From Astrothelium macrocarpum (lineage: Eukaryota; Ascomycota; Dothideomycetes; Trypetheliales; Trypetheliaceae): DNA of 64,000 bases. A model generated the notes under the pieces. It saw only the letters and a list, made by a program, of their open reading frames with translations. It made no database searches and was not told the origin of the DNA. The first letter of the stretch is position 1. Each line of letters starts with the position of its first letter. Shown here piece by piece: positions 20,580-31,702 of the stretch. The translations under genes were made by a program, and so were the position numbers. The DNA lies in the NCBI GenBank assembly GCA_021030915.1, contig JAGEMR010000030.1:186001-250000 (forward strand), given 5' to 3'.

Positions 20580-23500
20580 TTATGAGTCACCTCGATGATG
20601 AAGTCGCACCAGTAGTTTGGGTTTCCACCATTGAACGTGCATGTGACTATGGCCTTCCCAGTCCAGATTTCGGTCTATCAACTTCAGATCATATATAAAA
20701 AGCATCTTAGCTAGAATGAGTGAGACCTCCGTCAACGCGAAACTATAAAGCAAATGAGTCTATGATCAAGGGAGTATTGGAAAGCGGCTAGAACAAGATA
20801 TGTTCTATAGGGAAACGTACTTGCGCCCTATACAACCGCGTGGCCCCAAAGAGAATGGTTGACTAGCATCTCTGACATCGTCGCATTCTGACCCGAGCCA
20901 TCTCTCTGGGATGAAAGAATCTGGGTCCTTGAAGTTGGCTGGATCATGAGTTACTGTCCAAGCGCTTGTATAAAGCTCGGTCTGGACAAGATTTGTCAGC
21001 TACTTTAGGAGTATTCCCCCCCACACCGCTCGGACCACCACTCCGATCGGGTGTACCCCTTCGCGCCGGCGAGGTTCCAAAATGAATAACTCCACCAAAC
21101 CTAAATATTTTAAGATTTGAATTATATGTGTTTAATTTACAGATCAAAATGTATTGAATGTATTATAAAAATTAATTTAGATATTTATCTGATTTACGTA
21201 TTTGCCGTCCTGATCTTGTCATTACGATAATTTTTATCACCTCATATTCATTCGGCCCATTTAAATCAACAATCATTTAAAATTTTTTAAAAATTATTGG
21301 AAATTTTTTTGAAAACCGATAAATTATTCTGACATTAATTTGAAATTATTTATCAATATCTTATTATATAAATATCTCTGATTTTTATTTTATTTTAATT
21401 ATTATTATAATCTGACGTATATCAAATAATAATTATTTATCAATTTGATTTTATTTTTTTTGAATTTTTTGAAATTTTTTAATTATTATAATAATTATCT
21501 TTTTAATCTTTTTTTCGATCTTTTGAATCTTTTTTTTAATTATAATTATTTCATTTTATTCAATTAAAATCTGAATCTTATGAAATGAATAGAATTTAAT
21601 TTTGTAATTAATATTATCATTAATAATATTAAATAATAATTTGAATCAATTATAATATAATTTCTTTTTAATTAAAATTATTTATAATTTCTGATTTTTA
21701 TATTTTAATAAAGAATTTATGATTTTAATCTCATATATTAATAAAATAAGAATTCGAATTTTTGATATCAGAATACCGTTTATAATCTCTTTCGATATCT
21801 TTTTCAATTTCTATCAAATTATTTATAAAATTTCAGAATTCAAAAAAATTGATACGAATTAATTTTTGATTTTTAAAATTATTAATTATTTCAATATTTT
21901 AAATGAATTACGTGATTCAAAACCAATTTTTGATCATTTATTTATGATATTATTATCAGAAAAAATAATTAAATAAATTGGCCAGAATAATTTTAAAAAA
22001 ACCCTCTTTGATATAAATAAAAAATCTTCTAATTGGACCGTTCTTTTATTGAATTTTTGATTATATCGCTGATTAAATGGAATAAAAAAACTGATATTTA
22101 AAAATTATAATTGATAAATCAAATATAATGATAAAACGATGATATATATATTATAATATATCGTATATTCAAAAAAGGCCATATTAATATGATTTCTATG
22201 ACCGTCGAGGATTAAAAAATATGAATTTCGGCTATTTTTAATCTTTTTTCAAATATTTCAGTCAAATATATTTTCAAATCAGATAAAATCCATTTCTTTA
22301 ATTATTTAATTATTTAATGATATAATATTAAAAATATTCATAAATTCAAAATCCTATTTATCAAATCAATTATTTTAAAGGCAGAATTTGACTGGAAAAA
22401 TAATATCTAATAATATCCAATTCTTATTTATATAAATATAAATAATAATCGTAATTTATAATTTAGACCCATTCTAGCCAACGTTAATAATATTATCAAT
22501 TTCAAAAATTTTTTTATTAAAAATCCTTTGAATTTTTTATATAATATCCAATATAAAATCTTTTTTATTCATATTATAAATATTTTTTTATTCAATTTGA
22601 TATTCATCAATTTTATTAAATAATTTTTAAAATTAATAAAGAATTGATAATATAAAAAATAATTTATTAAATCAAAATAGAATTTATATTAATATTAATT
22701 ATCAGTTTTTTTTCAAATCAATTTAATGTTTTTTAAATAATCTGATGAGAATTCATTTTAATACCAATTTATAAATTTTTTAATCCAATTCTTTCCATAA
22801 ATGATATCAGATATATTTTTGGTAAAATTACGCATTATTTGATATATAAAATGAAGGCCATGATCCAAAATTTTATTAATATATATACAAAATACCAATT
22901 CTTCTATTTTTTTAAAATTAATTTGGATATTTTAATGAAAATTCGCGCAATTGAATATATTATCAATATAATGATCTCATGATATATCAATATAATGATC
23001 TCATGATATATCAATATAATGATCTCATAATATAGAATAAACAATTTCGTAATTTCTGATTATAATCTTAATATTAGAACATTTCTGAGATCTTAAATCG
23101 GCAAGGGCTGCATCAATTGGAGCCATATTGATGGAGTTATTGAATTTTGAAGGTTTGTGTGCTGTTCAGAAATTTGCGATCGGAGTGGTGGTCCGAGCGG
23201 TGTGAGGGGGAATACTCCTAGCGAAAAAGTGGTGCAATTTACCCCGGCTGGAATCCAGATCCCATCTACTTCGGCACCAGGTGACAACCGTGGAAATCCC
23301 TGCGCTCCCGGTGGATAGATGCGCAGACCTTCATTAACGACCGCTTGCAAACACGGTAATCGGAGAGTTGCTATGGCCGTGATTCCATCATATGTCTTGA
23401 AGCACTCAAAGATTTCATGCTGTAGCTTTTGCATCGAAAGAGGATTCGTACACAAATAAAATGTAACGGCAGCCAGAAAAGTGGCAACAGTCTCACCACC

Positions 23501-24716
23501 GGCGATACTGGCAGAATATCAGTACTGTCTCATCGAACAATCGATCAAAATCCTACACTAGGGTTGATCCATGAGCTGTCAGCTCTTCCTTTGATACCTC
23601 TCCCTTCTGGAACTTGTCAACGACAGTCGACAGAAAATCTTTTCGCCTGGAAATTGATTCGAGTCGTCTTGGCTCGCAATTAGGAATTTGACGATCTGTT
23701 GGTGTTATTTAACTTCACACACCTAGATACTTTGTCGCGACTGAGGTTTGTATGTCTCTCTTTGATGTTTCCCATTAGCTTTGGTAGTAGATGCTTTCCT
23801 ATCCATCTGATGATCGGGATTCGTCTCAAATTATCTGCCAAGGTAATGACATAAAGATGTTTGGCAATCATCTGCTGCCAAAAATGTGGCTTTCCGGTTT
23901 CAACGCAATGAAACGATTCTCCGAAGGCCATCTCTCCCAGAACATCAAACGCAATCATTTCATACCACATCGTCAAATTGACACCTTTCTTCAAATTTTT
24001 CATAGTGCCCAACTTTGCAATAAATCCATCAATACAGTCCTGCACAATGCTTTCCTGTTCCACAAGAGCCTTCGGAGAGAACGCGTTGTTGAGTGTTTTC
24101 TTCATGCGCGCATGGGTGGCTGGATCTCGTTCACTGCCTATACAACGGCTGGAAAAACCTGAACCATACATGTCATAGAAATCACTTTTAATGAAATGAC
24201 TTTTACCAGGCCATGGGCCGTAAATGGTGCGCCACGAGGCTACGGAGGAAAAAGAGAGTTCGTTTGGGGACACACGAAATACTTTGCCTATGAATACCGG
24301 TCACTGGGACAATTCAGCCCAAAATCATCAGAGGTACATGCCATGCTTCTTATGTTCAGCCTGAATAGCACGATGAAAGCGTCCGCCCATTGAGTGATAG
24401 ATACGCCACAGCTAAGACAACCCATTTTCAGCTTCAACAAACAAACCCTATGTTTGTGAGTATTACCATAGACGACCTTGCCAGAATAGGTCCAGGAAAG
24501 CTCGCCAAGGGGTGAAGGTACAGATTGTAAAAAATCAGGCCTGAACAATAAATGATGGTCCATTATCCATAATCAGCAATCCAGTCTCATGATTTGCAAT
24601 ACTATGGAAGATAACTAATTCTTTTAACTCACAAGTACAAGTATAATGTATGAAAGCGGCCTCATCTGCAGCATGGTGATAAGATATTGGATACGAGGTG
24701 CGAACTCGGCATTCAT
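20580..24716 (-). CDS. Cytochrome P450 (CYP65/TRI11-like) carrying a Fot1-like element in an intron
   Basis: Several exons of a microsomal P450 can be read on the minus strand. Landmarks in order are YLHPLASFPGP, VSPNELSF, FSPKALVEQE, FDVLGEMAFGES, the I-helix IAGGETVAT, the K-helix NEGLRIYPP, FIPERWL and the haem loop FSLGPRGCIG, ending near 20580. The intron after IPAG (donor at 23242, acceptor at 20982) is 2261 nt because it holds the 2211-bp transposon; without it and its TA duplication it would be 48 nt, like its neighbours. The N-terminus is uncertain: exon 1 (from 24716) and exon 2 (from 24540) disagree in phase by one base at the donor, and a further junction needs a GC donor. The gene may thus be impaired. 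It resembles the P450 at 26967-28944 and is probably its tandem paralogue. Terpene hydroxylation is the likely role. Confidence 0.82.
21008..21049 (+). repeat. Left 42-bp terminal inverted repeat
   Basis: Matches 23177-23218 in inverse orientation at 41 of 42 positions by eye; the one difference is C against T within the C-run. Confidence 0.9.
22961..23032. repeat. Three tandem 24-bp repeats within the A+T-rich element
   Basis: Units of 24 bp beginning TATCAATATAATGATCTCAT, three head-to-tail copies, the third with one change. They lie near the right end of the Fot1-like element and may be a replication-slippage product. Confidence 0.9.
23177..23218 (-). repeat. Right 42-bp terminal inverted repeat
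   Basis: Inverse partner of 21008-21049, followed directly by the TA duplication. Confidence 0.9.
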
Positions 24717-25241
24717 TTTGACAGAGGATGGGTTTGATGATATACGAACAAGAGAGATTATGTTTGTATATGTGGACCGTGTTTGCTATTGCGATTGAGT
24801 AAGATTTCTTCTTGCTCAATCATTCTATTGTAAGCACCAATGCCAAATCGGTTGCTGTGGTTTCAAGGTTTCCGCTCTGAATGTTCCCAAATAGGAAATT
24901 TCCAACGACAATTAGTTGCTATTGAGTTCGCCTATGCCATTAATGGCACTGGAAGTAGTACCTAGTTATGTCATGTCAAGTTCATTTCCTTGTATTTCAA
25001 ACCCACCAGAGTCGTCGCTTCCTTTCATGATAGCGTCTAGAAATCTCGACTTGGTAAACGAAAAGCAGGCAGCATACCCAATGTCCTGAGAAAAGGTATT
25101 CATGAGCAAATTTTAACTTAAGGTGTCTACCTTACTTAAGCGTATAATGCATTATATCTGAGAAGCTACGATAGATTTGTAGGACGAATTTGTTGGGGTA
25201 CGTGGCATTGATTGCACTGGACTGAGTTGGTACAGCGTAGA

Positions 25242-25271
25242 AGCAGTAGCAGCAGCAGCAGCAGCAGCAGC
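25242..25271 (+). repeat. (AGC)n microsatellite
   Basis: Ten consecutive trinucleotides, nine AGC and one AGT. Confidence 0.95.
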
Positions 25272-25379
25272 GAATCTGTATCTACATATGCTAGGACCAA
25301 CAATGTGAATGCCAGAATTGTATATTGATGAGTCACCTGTTTTCTTCATTGTAGTGAGTTGCTGGTACTATCTCGAGTA

Positions 25380-25601
25380 CTTCCGAGCCAGAATGGACAC
25401 ACAGGTGATCATCACCAAATTAACAGCCTCTGAAGCTCAATTACCTACTACGAAAATCCTCGAAATTCAATAGAGCTAATAGCTAATCTTAGCTAAACAG
25501 TGGCAAAGAAGGACGCGTAAATCTGAGTAAAATAAAGCGAATTAAAGCTTCAGAGGCTGCCAATTTAGTAGTAGTGGCCTGTGTCACTTTCGGCTCGGAA
25601 T
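25380..25601. mobile_element. 222-bp MITE with about 55-bp terminal inverted repeats
   Basis: The left end (starting near TTCCGAGCC at 25381) and the inverted right end (CGGCTCGGAA at 25591-25600) match over about 55 bp with several differences, both reaching an identical AGCCTCTGAAGCT inner block (25425-25437 and, inverted, 25547-25559). TA dinucleotides flank the element at 25378-25379 and 25602-25603, suggesting a Tc1/mariner-type target. The core has no coding potential, so it is a miniature inverted-repeat element moved by another transposase. Confidence 0.8.
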
Positions 25602-25608
25602 TACGAAT

Positions 25609-25623
25609 GTACAGACTATATAA
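25609..25623. repeat. SINE target-site duplication, left copy
   Basis: GTACAGACTATATAA, identical to 25982-25996. Confidence 0.9.
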
Positions 25624-25981
25624 TCAATCAATTAACGGCTTGTCATTCTTGTACGCTAACTATATCTAATTTTAGTTAATTCTAGACTAAAATCTCATTT
25701 AATGAGAAAAAATTTTGAGATGTTTTTATAGGATTGAATTTTTCACGATATCAATCAGAAATTCATAATATTGATCTTCATTTCATCATTGATCAATTTT
25801 TCCATGTGATATCCACAACAATCTTATCTCACAATGGAGTAGTCAGCAGTTTTAGATATGAAAAAAGTTAGAATGCCAAATCTAGGAAGAAGAGATGAGA
25901 GGGTGGGTGTGGCGGAATTCGAACCCACGTTTCAGAGATGGAATACCAGCAGCGCTCTTCTACCATTGCGCCACCACGCCC
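25624..25981 (-). mobile_element. tRNA-derived SINE with 15-bp target-site duplication
   Basis: An exact 15-bp direct repeat GTACAGACTATATAA flanks 358 bp (25609-25623 and 25982-25996). On the minus strand the insert starts, at the base next to the repeat, with a tRNA-like head: a GGGCGTG arm, an A box TGGCGCAATGG (25963-25973), a B box GGTTCGAATTC (25915-25925), T-stem GTGGG/TCCGC and a CACACCC partner arm. The anticodon arm does not fold, so it is not a working tRNA. A unique body and a tail ending TTAATTGATTGA follow. Pol III boxes at one end plus a long perfect duplication are the signature of a SINE moved by LINE machinery. Confidence 0.85.
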
Positions 25982-25996
25982 GTACAGACTATATAA
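25982..25996. repeat. SINE target-site duplication, right copy
   Basis: GTACAGACTATATAA, directly adjoining the 5' end of the tRNA-like head. Confidence 0.9.
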
Positions 25997-26418
25997 GCTG
26001 GCTCCCGAACAGAGATGAGCTTTCTATGCGTAGTCATCAGCACTTTTTCACCCAACTCATCAAATTGCAAATTTGCGTAATAATTCTATGAAATTTATTA
26101 TCACCCACCAAAAAAAGCGTGCTGTATCAAATTTATTTGGTCATTTTTAATTTAATCTTGCTTCAATTTCAATCACTATTAAAAGTATTTAAGCATTGAT
26201 GAAATTAAAGAAAAAGAATTTTTTTTTGGTACTATCAGAATTTGATGTTTAGCATTATGTGCATTACGAAATTTGTTGAGAAATTGATCTTTATTTTATA
26301 GTCTTGTGATCATAAAGAATAATAGCGAGTGCTTTCGTTGCTCCACAAATTTACTATGATCTACAATGATATCATCACTGTGAAAAGATATCGAATATGG
26401 TGTCAATATTAAATTTTA

Positions 26419-26459
26419 ATAAGCCTTGTCGACCAGATAGAACACTTATGAGTCACCTC
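26419..26459 (-). repeat. Relic similar to the 3' end of the upstream P450 gene
   Basis: Resembles 20551-20594, the last codons and first UTR bases of the P450 ending at 20580; both share CTTATGAGTCACCTC and a preceding GCCTTG. It may be what remains of a further P450 copy or of the duplication that made the tandem pair. Confidence 0.55.
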
Positions 26460-26966
26460 ACCCGTGTAACCCAGGCCAGAACCTGGAATCTGACGTGATA
26501 AGAACTCAGGGTCGAATTGAACAAAGAATCTTACTAATTGCTGTGGATGTCACGTGGAAAGATTGACCAATCATTAAGTGGAATCAATTATGGATTTCTG
26601 ACTGATGTCGTGGGAGAATCAGTCCTGTGGATGCACCCCAAGGTTTTTCCTCATCAGGCGAGATTTTAGTCCAGGGCTAGCTTAGGCTAGGCAATAAAGA
26701 AGTTGATTATCTAACAAAGTGGAAGACAAATGTACACTAGGTACCTATTGCTTATGTAGTTAGTGCACAAGAATGAAAAGCCGATAATTGATTGATTGAA
26801 TCTTACTAATGGCGACAATGAATTAGAATTGATCAACGACAACCGAGATAAATTAATGTCGACAATGAATCCACCACTACGGTCCCTGAGCAGCTTCTTA
26901 CTTCATCCAATAACAACTGCTTTGCTGCTATTCAGTCCAGCGTTACTGCATTTTTATGCCAGGCAT

Positions 26967-28944
26967 CTAGAAATTTCTGTGTAATGGTGACTTGATTTTC
27001 ACCCAGAGCTCCGGTTTCTGCCATAACGTATGCATACGAGAGTCGCGATGCCAATCAAGGTTCTGGCTCAGAAGCTCCAGATCGTACGAGTCGTGTAGCT
27101 TCGCCAGTGTGGTGCGCAATTCCATCCAGCCAAGGCTATTAAAACTTAACTGTGTGTATCATAATGGTTTACTTCCCAAGGCAACCTCGAGGTCCAAGTG
27201 AGAACGGCTGCGAGGCAGCTAAAGCGTCATGTTGATTCTCGAAAAGCCATCTTTGAGGTTCAAAGCTGAACGGATTTTCGAAATTTGCAGGGCTTAATGA
27301 CGCTGCAACAGGGTTCGTGGACACTGTCGTCTGCACTCTTTTAGTTCTTCATTCCATTGTAGAACACAGAATGGTTGGAATGTACCCCTGCCGGTATGAA
27401 TTGGCCGTCGATGGTATCTCCACCTTCCGGTACTAGCCTTGGTAAAGCAAACGGGAGCGGAGGATAGATCCGAAGTCCCTCCAGGATCACAGCATTGAGA
27501 TATTTTAGTGACGCGGTTGAGGCTGCATTGATCTGCGAATATGACGTGAAAGTATTTCGTATCTCTTTTTGTAATTCACTTGCAATAGCTGGTGTGGTGA
27601 GTAGATAATAAGTGATGCAGGCAAGGCACGTCGCCGTGGTTTCACTACCAGCTACCACGAAGTCAGAAGCATGTGCTGCTAACTGTATATCTGAGACTTG
27701 TGCTGGATCTCGCTCTGTAAGGATTCGTGTGAAAAAGTCTTTGCGACTAGTTTCCTTTGAGATTCGGCTAATGAACCACAACCGATCAGCGCAAGACAAG
27801 AACGTGGAAGGCATACAAACTTTTTTACTAATTCGATGGAGTATTTTTCATTGATCTTTGTGTCCTTGACGGCGCTCTCGATCATACCCGGGATAAGTGT
27901 GAGAAGTAATTTGGCGAGAGTTGGGAACCGATTGAAGCAATCGGCGAGCGCCCCTTTGGTCATCGCCCCGGTTATTCGCGATATCCATGGATGCGTTTCA
28001 CCTGTCAAAAAAGTTTGGCTTGTCAGACCGACGTTTGAATATTTAATGAAAACATACCTGATTCAATTCCTTTGAATGTTTCTCCGAATGCAAGGTCTCC
28101 AATAATGTCAAACGTCATCATCGAAAACCATTGGACCATATCAACTCCCTTTTTTCCTTGCACTCCAATCTGCTCAATAAATCGATCCACTACTCCCGAG
28201 ATTAAATACTCCTGGTCTACTAACGAGCCATGTGAGAACGCTTGGGAAAGATATCTTCGCATATTGCTATGCGTGATTAGGTCGCGTTCACTGACGATTG
28301 ACCCGCACTGGTCTGCGAAGCTTCCACCTTCGTAGAATGTGCTCTTGACGAATGGTTTATGATTGGATCGATAATCGTATATATCTTTCCAAGATATTGC
28401 AGAATTAAAAGAGAGGTCGTTTGGCGCGACACGGACAACAGGGCCTTGAGTTCGCGTTTACGAGTCAGTGATCTTGTGACGCCCATAGGTAGATATATTT
28501 TTAGGAAATCACTGGACCTCTAACTTACCATATTTCTCATGCAACTGAAGAATATGATACGGCTGTCGTCCACTGAGAAACCAACGGCAATGCTGAAACT
28601 AGAAAATCTAATCAGCTTCGATCGTGACCGAAAAAGTCATCGACTTTGGCCAAGACCACCGGATAAGTTTTGTTCTGGCCGGACTTTGGAAGTTTGAGAT
28701 TACCTACATTGCTTATAGCCGTGGTTCATGGGCCGGGAAACCTTCTTAACGGATGGAAGAAAGATTGTAGATACCTTTGCATAGACAATGTAGTCCGAGC
28801 TAGTTTTGCTATCAGACCATGAACAGCATGCATGAGTCGAGTAGCCAGTAAAAAGAGCCTACCAAAAGCAGAAGCGTATAGATTAATATTCCGTTCATGG
28901 GTAGCATACACGTTCAGTAGAAACAGCCAGTGTAATGCAATCAA
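26967..28944 (-). CDS. Cytochrome P450 (CYP65/TRI11-like), tandem paralogue
   Basis: Exon blocks in order on the minus strand: FFHPLRRFPGP, YHILQLHEKYG, RVAPNDLSFNSA, FDIIGDLAFGET, the I-helix VAGSETTAT, the K-helix EGLRIYPP, IPAG, a W-containing FEPQRWL block and the haem loop FSLGPRGCLG, ending with a tail at 26967. The intron after IPAG is 55 nt and sits where its neighbour carries the 2.2-kb transposon. All junctions checked from IPAG to the stop, and that after the GET block, are in phase. The N-terminal exon is uncertain: the frame is open to 28944, but the membrane anchor is weak there. This is an ER-bound haem monooxygenase expected to hydroxylate a lipophilic metabolite, probably a terpenoid from its position. 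Overall sequence pattern and intron placement match the P450 upstream, pointing to duplication. Confidence 0.85.
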
Positions 28945-29621
28945 TAAGTATCAACCTAGAAGTTCGAGAAAGATGTGAAGTTGATCCGTTCCCTCACCTT
29001 CCCATAAACGCACGAAGGGTATGGAATACAAATGTCAATGCGCCGGAGCTTGAGGCTCCATCATGAGAGTACCATGTTACTGAATTGGGCTGCTTTCGAG
29101 GATTTCCTAGATTGGAAGTGAGACCCCTGGCAGACAACTTGCCAAGCTCCAGCACACCAAAACAGCCTCGCCCGAAAAGTGTCGTCCGAACACGGAAACG
29201 GAGACATCCGCGAGCGTGGGCAAGACCTTTGTGAATGGCACATTTTGGACGCCGAACAATCACAAAACTGGGTAGCTTTGTTAGTACTTGTCTGAAATCA
29301 GGACCAGGGATAGGTGTCACTTTAGCCTCAGTGACTACTTGCCTACTCAGGATTAGTGCGTCGACTGACTTAGTAACATCCCGCTCCAGCACGTGAATCA
29401 TCTTCACTCAATTCACTACGCTGGCTGTTCGCGAGATGCTTACGGCCCGACGCCATTATCATGTCTTCCAAACATATCTGAGCAAGATGCTTCTGGAAAA
29501 TCATTAAATCAGGCACCGTTGTGTGAAGACAAACATTTTCTGAAGCGACATCAGGATCATCACTAGCTGACTACTTATGAGAAACGTCACAATGTGAGTC
29601 AATAGTATGCGACTTGTGTGG
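28945..29621. other. Intergenic region, one unsupported frame
   Basis: About 680 bp. A 137-codon frame on the minus strand (28994-29407) has no recognisable domain and an odd Arg/Gly-rich composition, so it is not called. Confidence 0.5.
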
Positions 29622-30632
29622 TTATCTAAAGTCTGTGACTGTTTGCTGCTTTCTTGTAAGGACGGCATTCTCTGATCCAAGCCATGCTGACCTCAGTCTT
29701 GCATAGTTCTCTTCCAGCTCCGTATATTTGTCGCCCAGTGTCAAGATAACCCTTCCATTCCAGCGTCTTTTCCTCTCAATTTTCGTGTCGTCATCCTTGC
29801 CGTATGGTTCGACCTGTCTCTGCTCGGTTGCCGTCGCAGAGTAGACCAGGGCTCTACCTACGAAATGGGCATCGCTTACCGGCAGCTGTGCTTGCATAAT
29901 TGGGGTAGCGAGCTCCATCGGGAGCAATTTGGTGATGGTAGCCGCAGGTGCGACGCCATTGATCGTGATATTTGTTTTTTTAAGAACGGGTCGAAGAGAA
30001 CGCACTAAACCAACAAGCTGTATCGGGGAAAATCAGCAGCGGCACAATGCGAATAGCTGCTAGTGTTACATACTGCAAGTTTCGCAGCACTGTAAACTGG
30101 CAGATTGCACTCGGGTGCATAAGCTGTGGCGCTTGTAGTAATGACAATGCTTCCGCCGTTCGATTGCTTCGTCATTTTCATCCAGCTGAGTTTGATAAAG
30201 TGCAATACCGAGCGGAAATTGACATCTAAGAGTGGAAATACTGGCTCTGGTGGCAATTCATCCCCATCGAACGCGTCTTCCAGTAAATTGGATGTTTCTG
30301 ATACACCAGCATTCGCAAATGCCATATCAACTTTTTTTATTTGCTTAAAAGCATTCCAAAGTTCCTTCCAAGAGGTCACGTCACATTGAAGGTAAGTAAT
30401 TCTCGAATCCAATTTTTCATCCAGCGGGTTTTGATCAAGAATGAATACCTTCGCCCCTTTGAAAGCTAGCAATTTCGCTGCAGCATATCCAATACCTGAG
30501 GCGCCGCCTAACGAGTGTTCCCCTCTTAGCAGCAATTTCTACGCTTGAATATTAAAACGACTTGCCTGTAATTACTGCGGTCTGCGCTTCAAGAGAAGGG
30601 ATGGAATCATCTGTGATCTCAAGAGAAGTCAT
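29622..30632 (-). CDS. Short-chain dehydrogenase (15-hydroxyprostaglandin dehydrogenase-like)
   Basis: Exons 30632-30566, 30507-30074 and 30017-29622 join in frame (introns 58 and 56 nt) to give 298 residues. The first intron uses a GC donor (GCAAGT); it splits the nucleotide-binding motif, which reads TG then GASGIG. Further SDR signatures are CDVTSW, ANAGVSE, the Ser in TTSATAY, and YSAAK as the catalytic Tyr-x-x-x-Lys. The N-terminal exon is short (22 codons) and would be missed by frame scanning. The C-terminal region is longer and more charged than in compact members (KIERKRRWNG). It lies in the terpene region between P450s and could convert a hydroxyl to a ketone after P450 action; this is inference. 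Confidence 0.9.
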
Positions 30633-31702
30633 ATCACTGGTTTGCGTATACTGTAATGTGTCATGTAAGCTCATTTATCATGAGCACATAAACAAATTGG
30701 CCTAAAAAGGAAACCTCCGATTACAACGGTATCCAATATCGTGGAATTTGGGTAAAACTAGGAGAGTAGTTTTTGAGCAAGGCTTCTCATCTATATCTTT
30801 GTGTGACTTATGGCTGGAAGTTTATAACTTTTGCTGATTTCTTCTGTCTCTCGCAACAACTTTCTCGCAGGTCTGGAATCCCATGAAGGACTGAGATGAA
30901 ATACAAATAAGAGATTGACTAGAACACGTTTTCACAACGTCTACATCGGAGCCATTGCAGAATGATAAGGCTGTGGTAGAGTCATAGCATCACGTAGCGG
31001 CAGTCAGCGTCTGGTGGCATTGCATCACTTACTCCCAAATGTGGAGAGTTTTAGCAACTGAAATTTTGGATCTGGGACCAAGACTTCAGTGGTGTTTGTC
31101 CGGTTGCAGAAGTGGAAATTACTCGGCATTTCGGACTTGTCCTAATTTGGTAGTCTCCGGGAACTGAGCTTCTTGGCCGATTCCGTTACCTTTTTGGGGG
31201 GGAATGTACTGCCAAGTTCTCAACGAGAAGATAAGATTAGTCAAGATCTACTGATAAATGTTTCTGCATGCAAGCACGATAGCTGCAAACACTTAGGGTA
31301 TGAAAATTTACAATTATTACAGTATCAGCACTTTAGATTTCGACACAAAAGAACAGCCAAGGTCAGATGGTAAAGCTAAATAGCCGATTCAATGAGCCTT
31401 TACATTAGCTTCTCATAGTAGGCAGACCATATAATCAAGCTCTTGAACTCTTCAACATCAATAATTCGATATGGCAATATCGCATGCATGCCGGCATCTG
31501 ACTGATCAGACGTAGATGGCTGGGTCTCTGATTCCTTACTGATAGACCAGGTTGTGGAGGAAACAAGGCTCTCAATTTCGAGATTGGAGAGGTCGCCGAA
31601 TATTGTTGCAGTGGTGTTTCAGAAACCAACAAAGAATGCATCGATGACAAGGTTAAATAACGACGAACCAACTGGATTTCCGCCTGGATGCATTGATCAA
31701 AG
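30633..31702. other. Intergenic region, nothing recognised
   Basis: About 1.07 kb between the SDR start and the stop of the next P450, including promoter and 3' UTR. Short frames on both strands lack support. Confidence 0.5.

Larger units (their letters stand above)
21008..23218. mobile_element. Fot1/pogo-like (Tc1-mariner) DNA transposon copy inside a P450 intron
   Basis: The element is bounded by TA dinucleotides (21006-21007 and 23219-23220) and by 42-bp inverted repeats at 21008-21049 and 23177-23218 that differ at one position only. They begin GGAGTATTCCCCC. Size (2.2 kb), TA target and inverted-repeat length fit fungal Fot1/pogo elements. Apart from the ends and about 40 bp next to the left one, the interior is extremely A+T-rich with no frame long enough for a transposase, as after RIP. 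It lies within one intron of the P450 gene, upstream of the branch-point-like CTGAC. Confidence 0.88.
24717..26966. other. Gene-free stretch with a microsatellite, a MITE, a SINE and a P450-tail relic
   Basis: About 2.25 kb between the upstream end of one P450 and the stop codon of the next. Listed features are an (AGC)10-like tract, a 222-bp MITE at 25380-25601, a tRNA-derived SINE at 25624-25981, and a short similarity to the end of the upstream P450 at 26419-26459. The remainder is moderately A+T-rich and shows no gene. Confidence 0.7.

Noticed and set aside
15256..23218. The two A+T-rich blocks as a centromere or one large isochore
   Set aside because: Each has sharp ends with inverted repeats and a target duplication, and ordinary genes lie between them.
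25905..25981. A functional tRNA gene on the minus strand
   Set aside because: A and B boxes and the T-arm are good, but the anticodon arm does not pair and the head abuts a 15-bp duplication whose partner lies 358 bp away, so a SINE explains it better.
28994..29407. A 137-codon minus-strand frame
   Set aside because: No recognisable domain, odd composition and no splice or promoter support.
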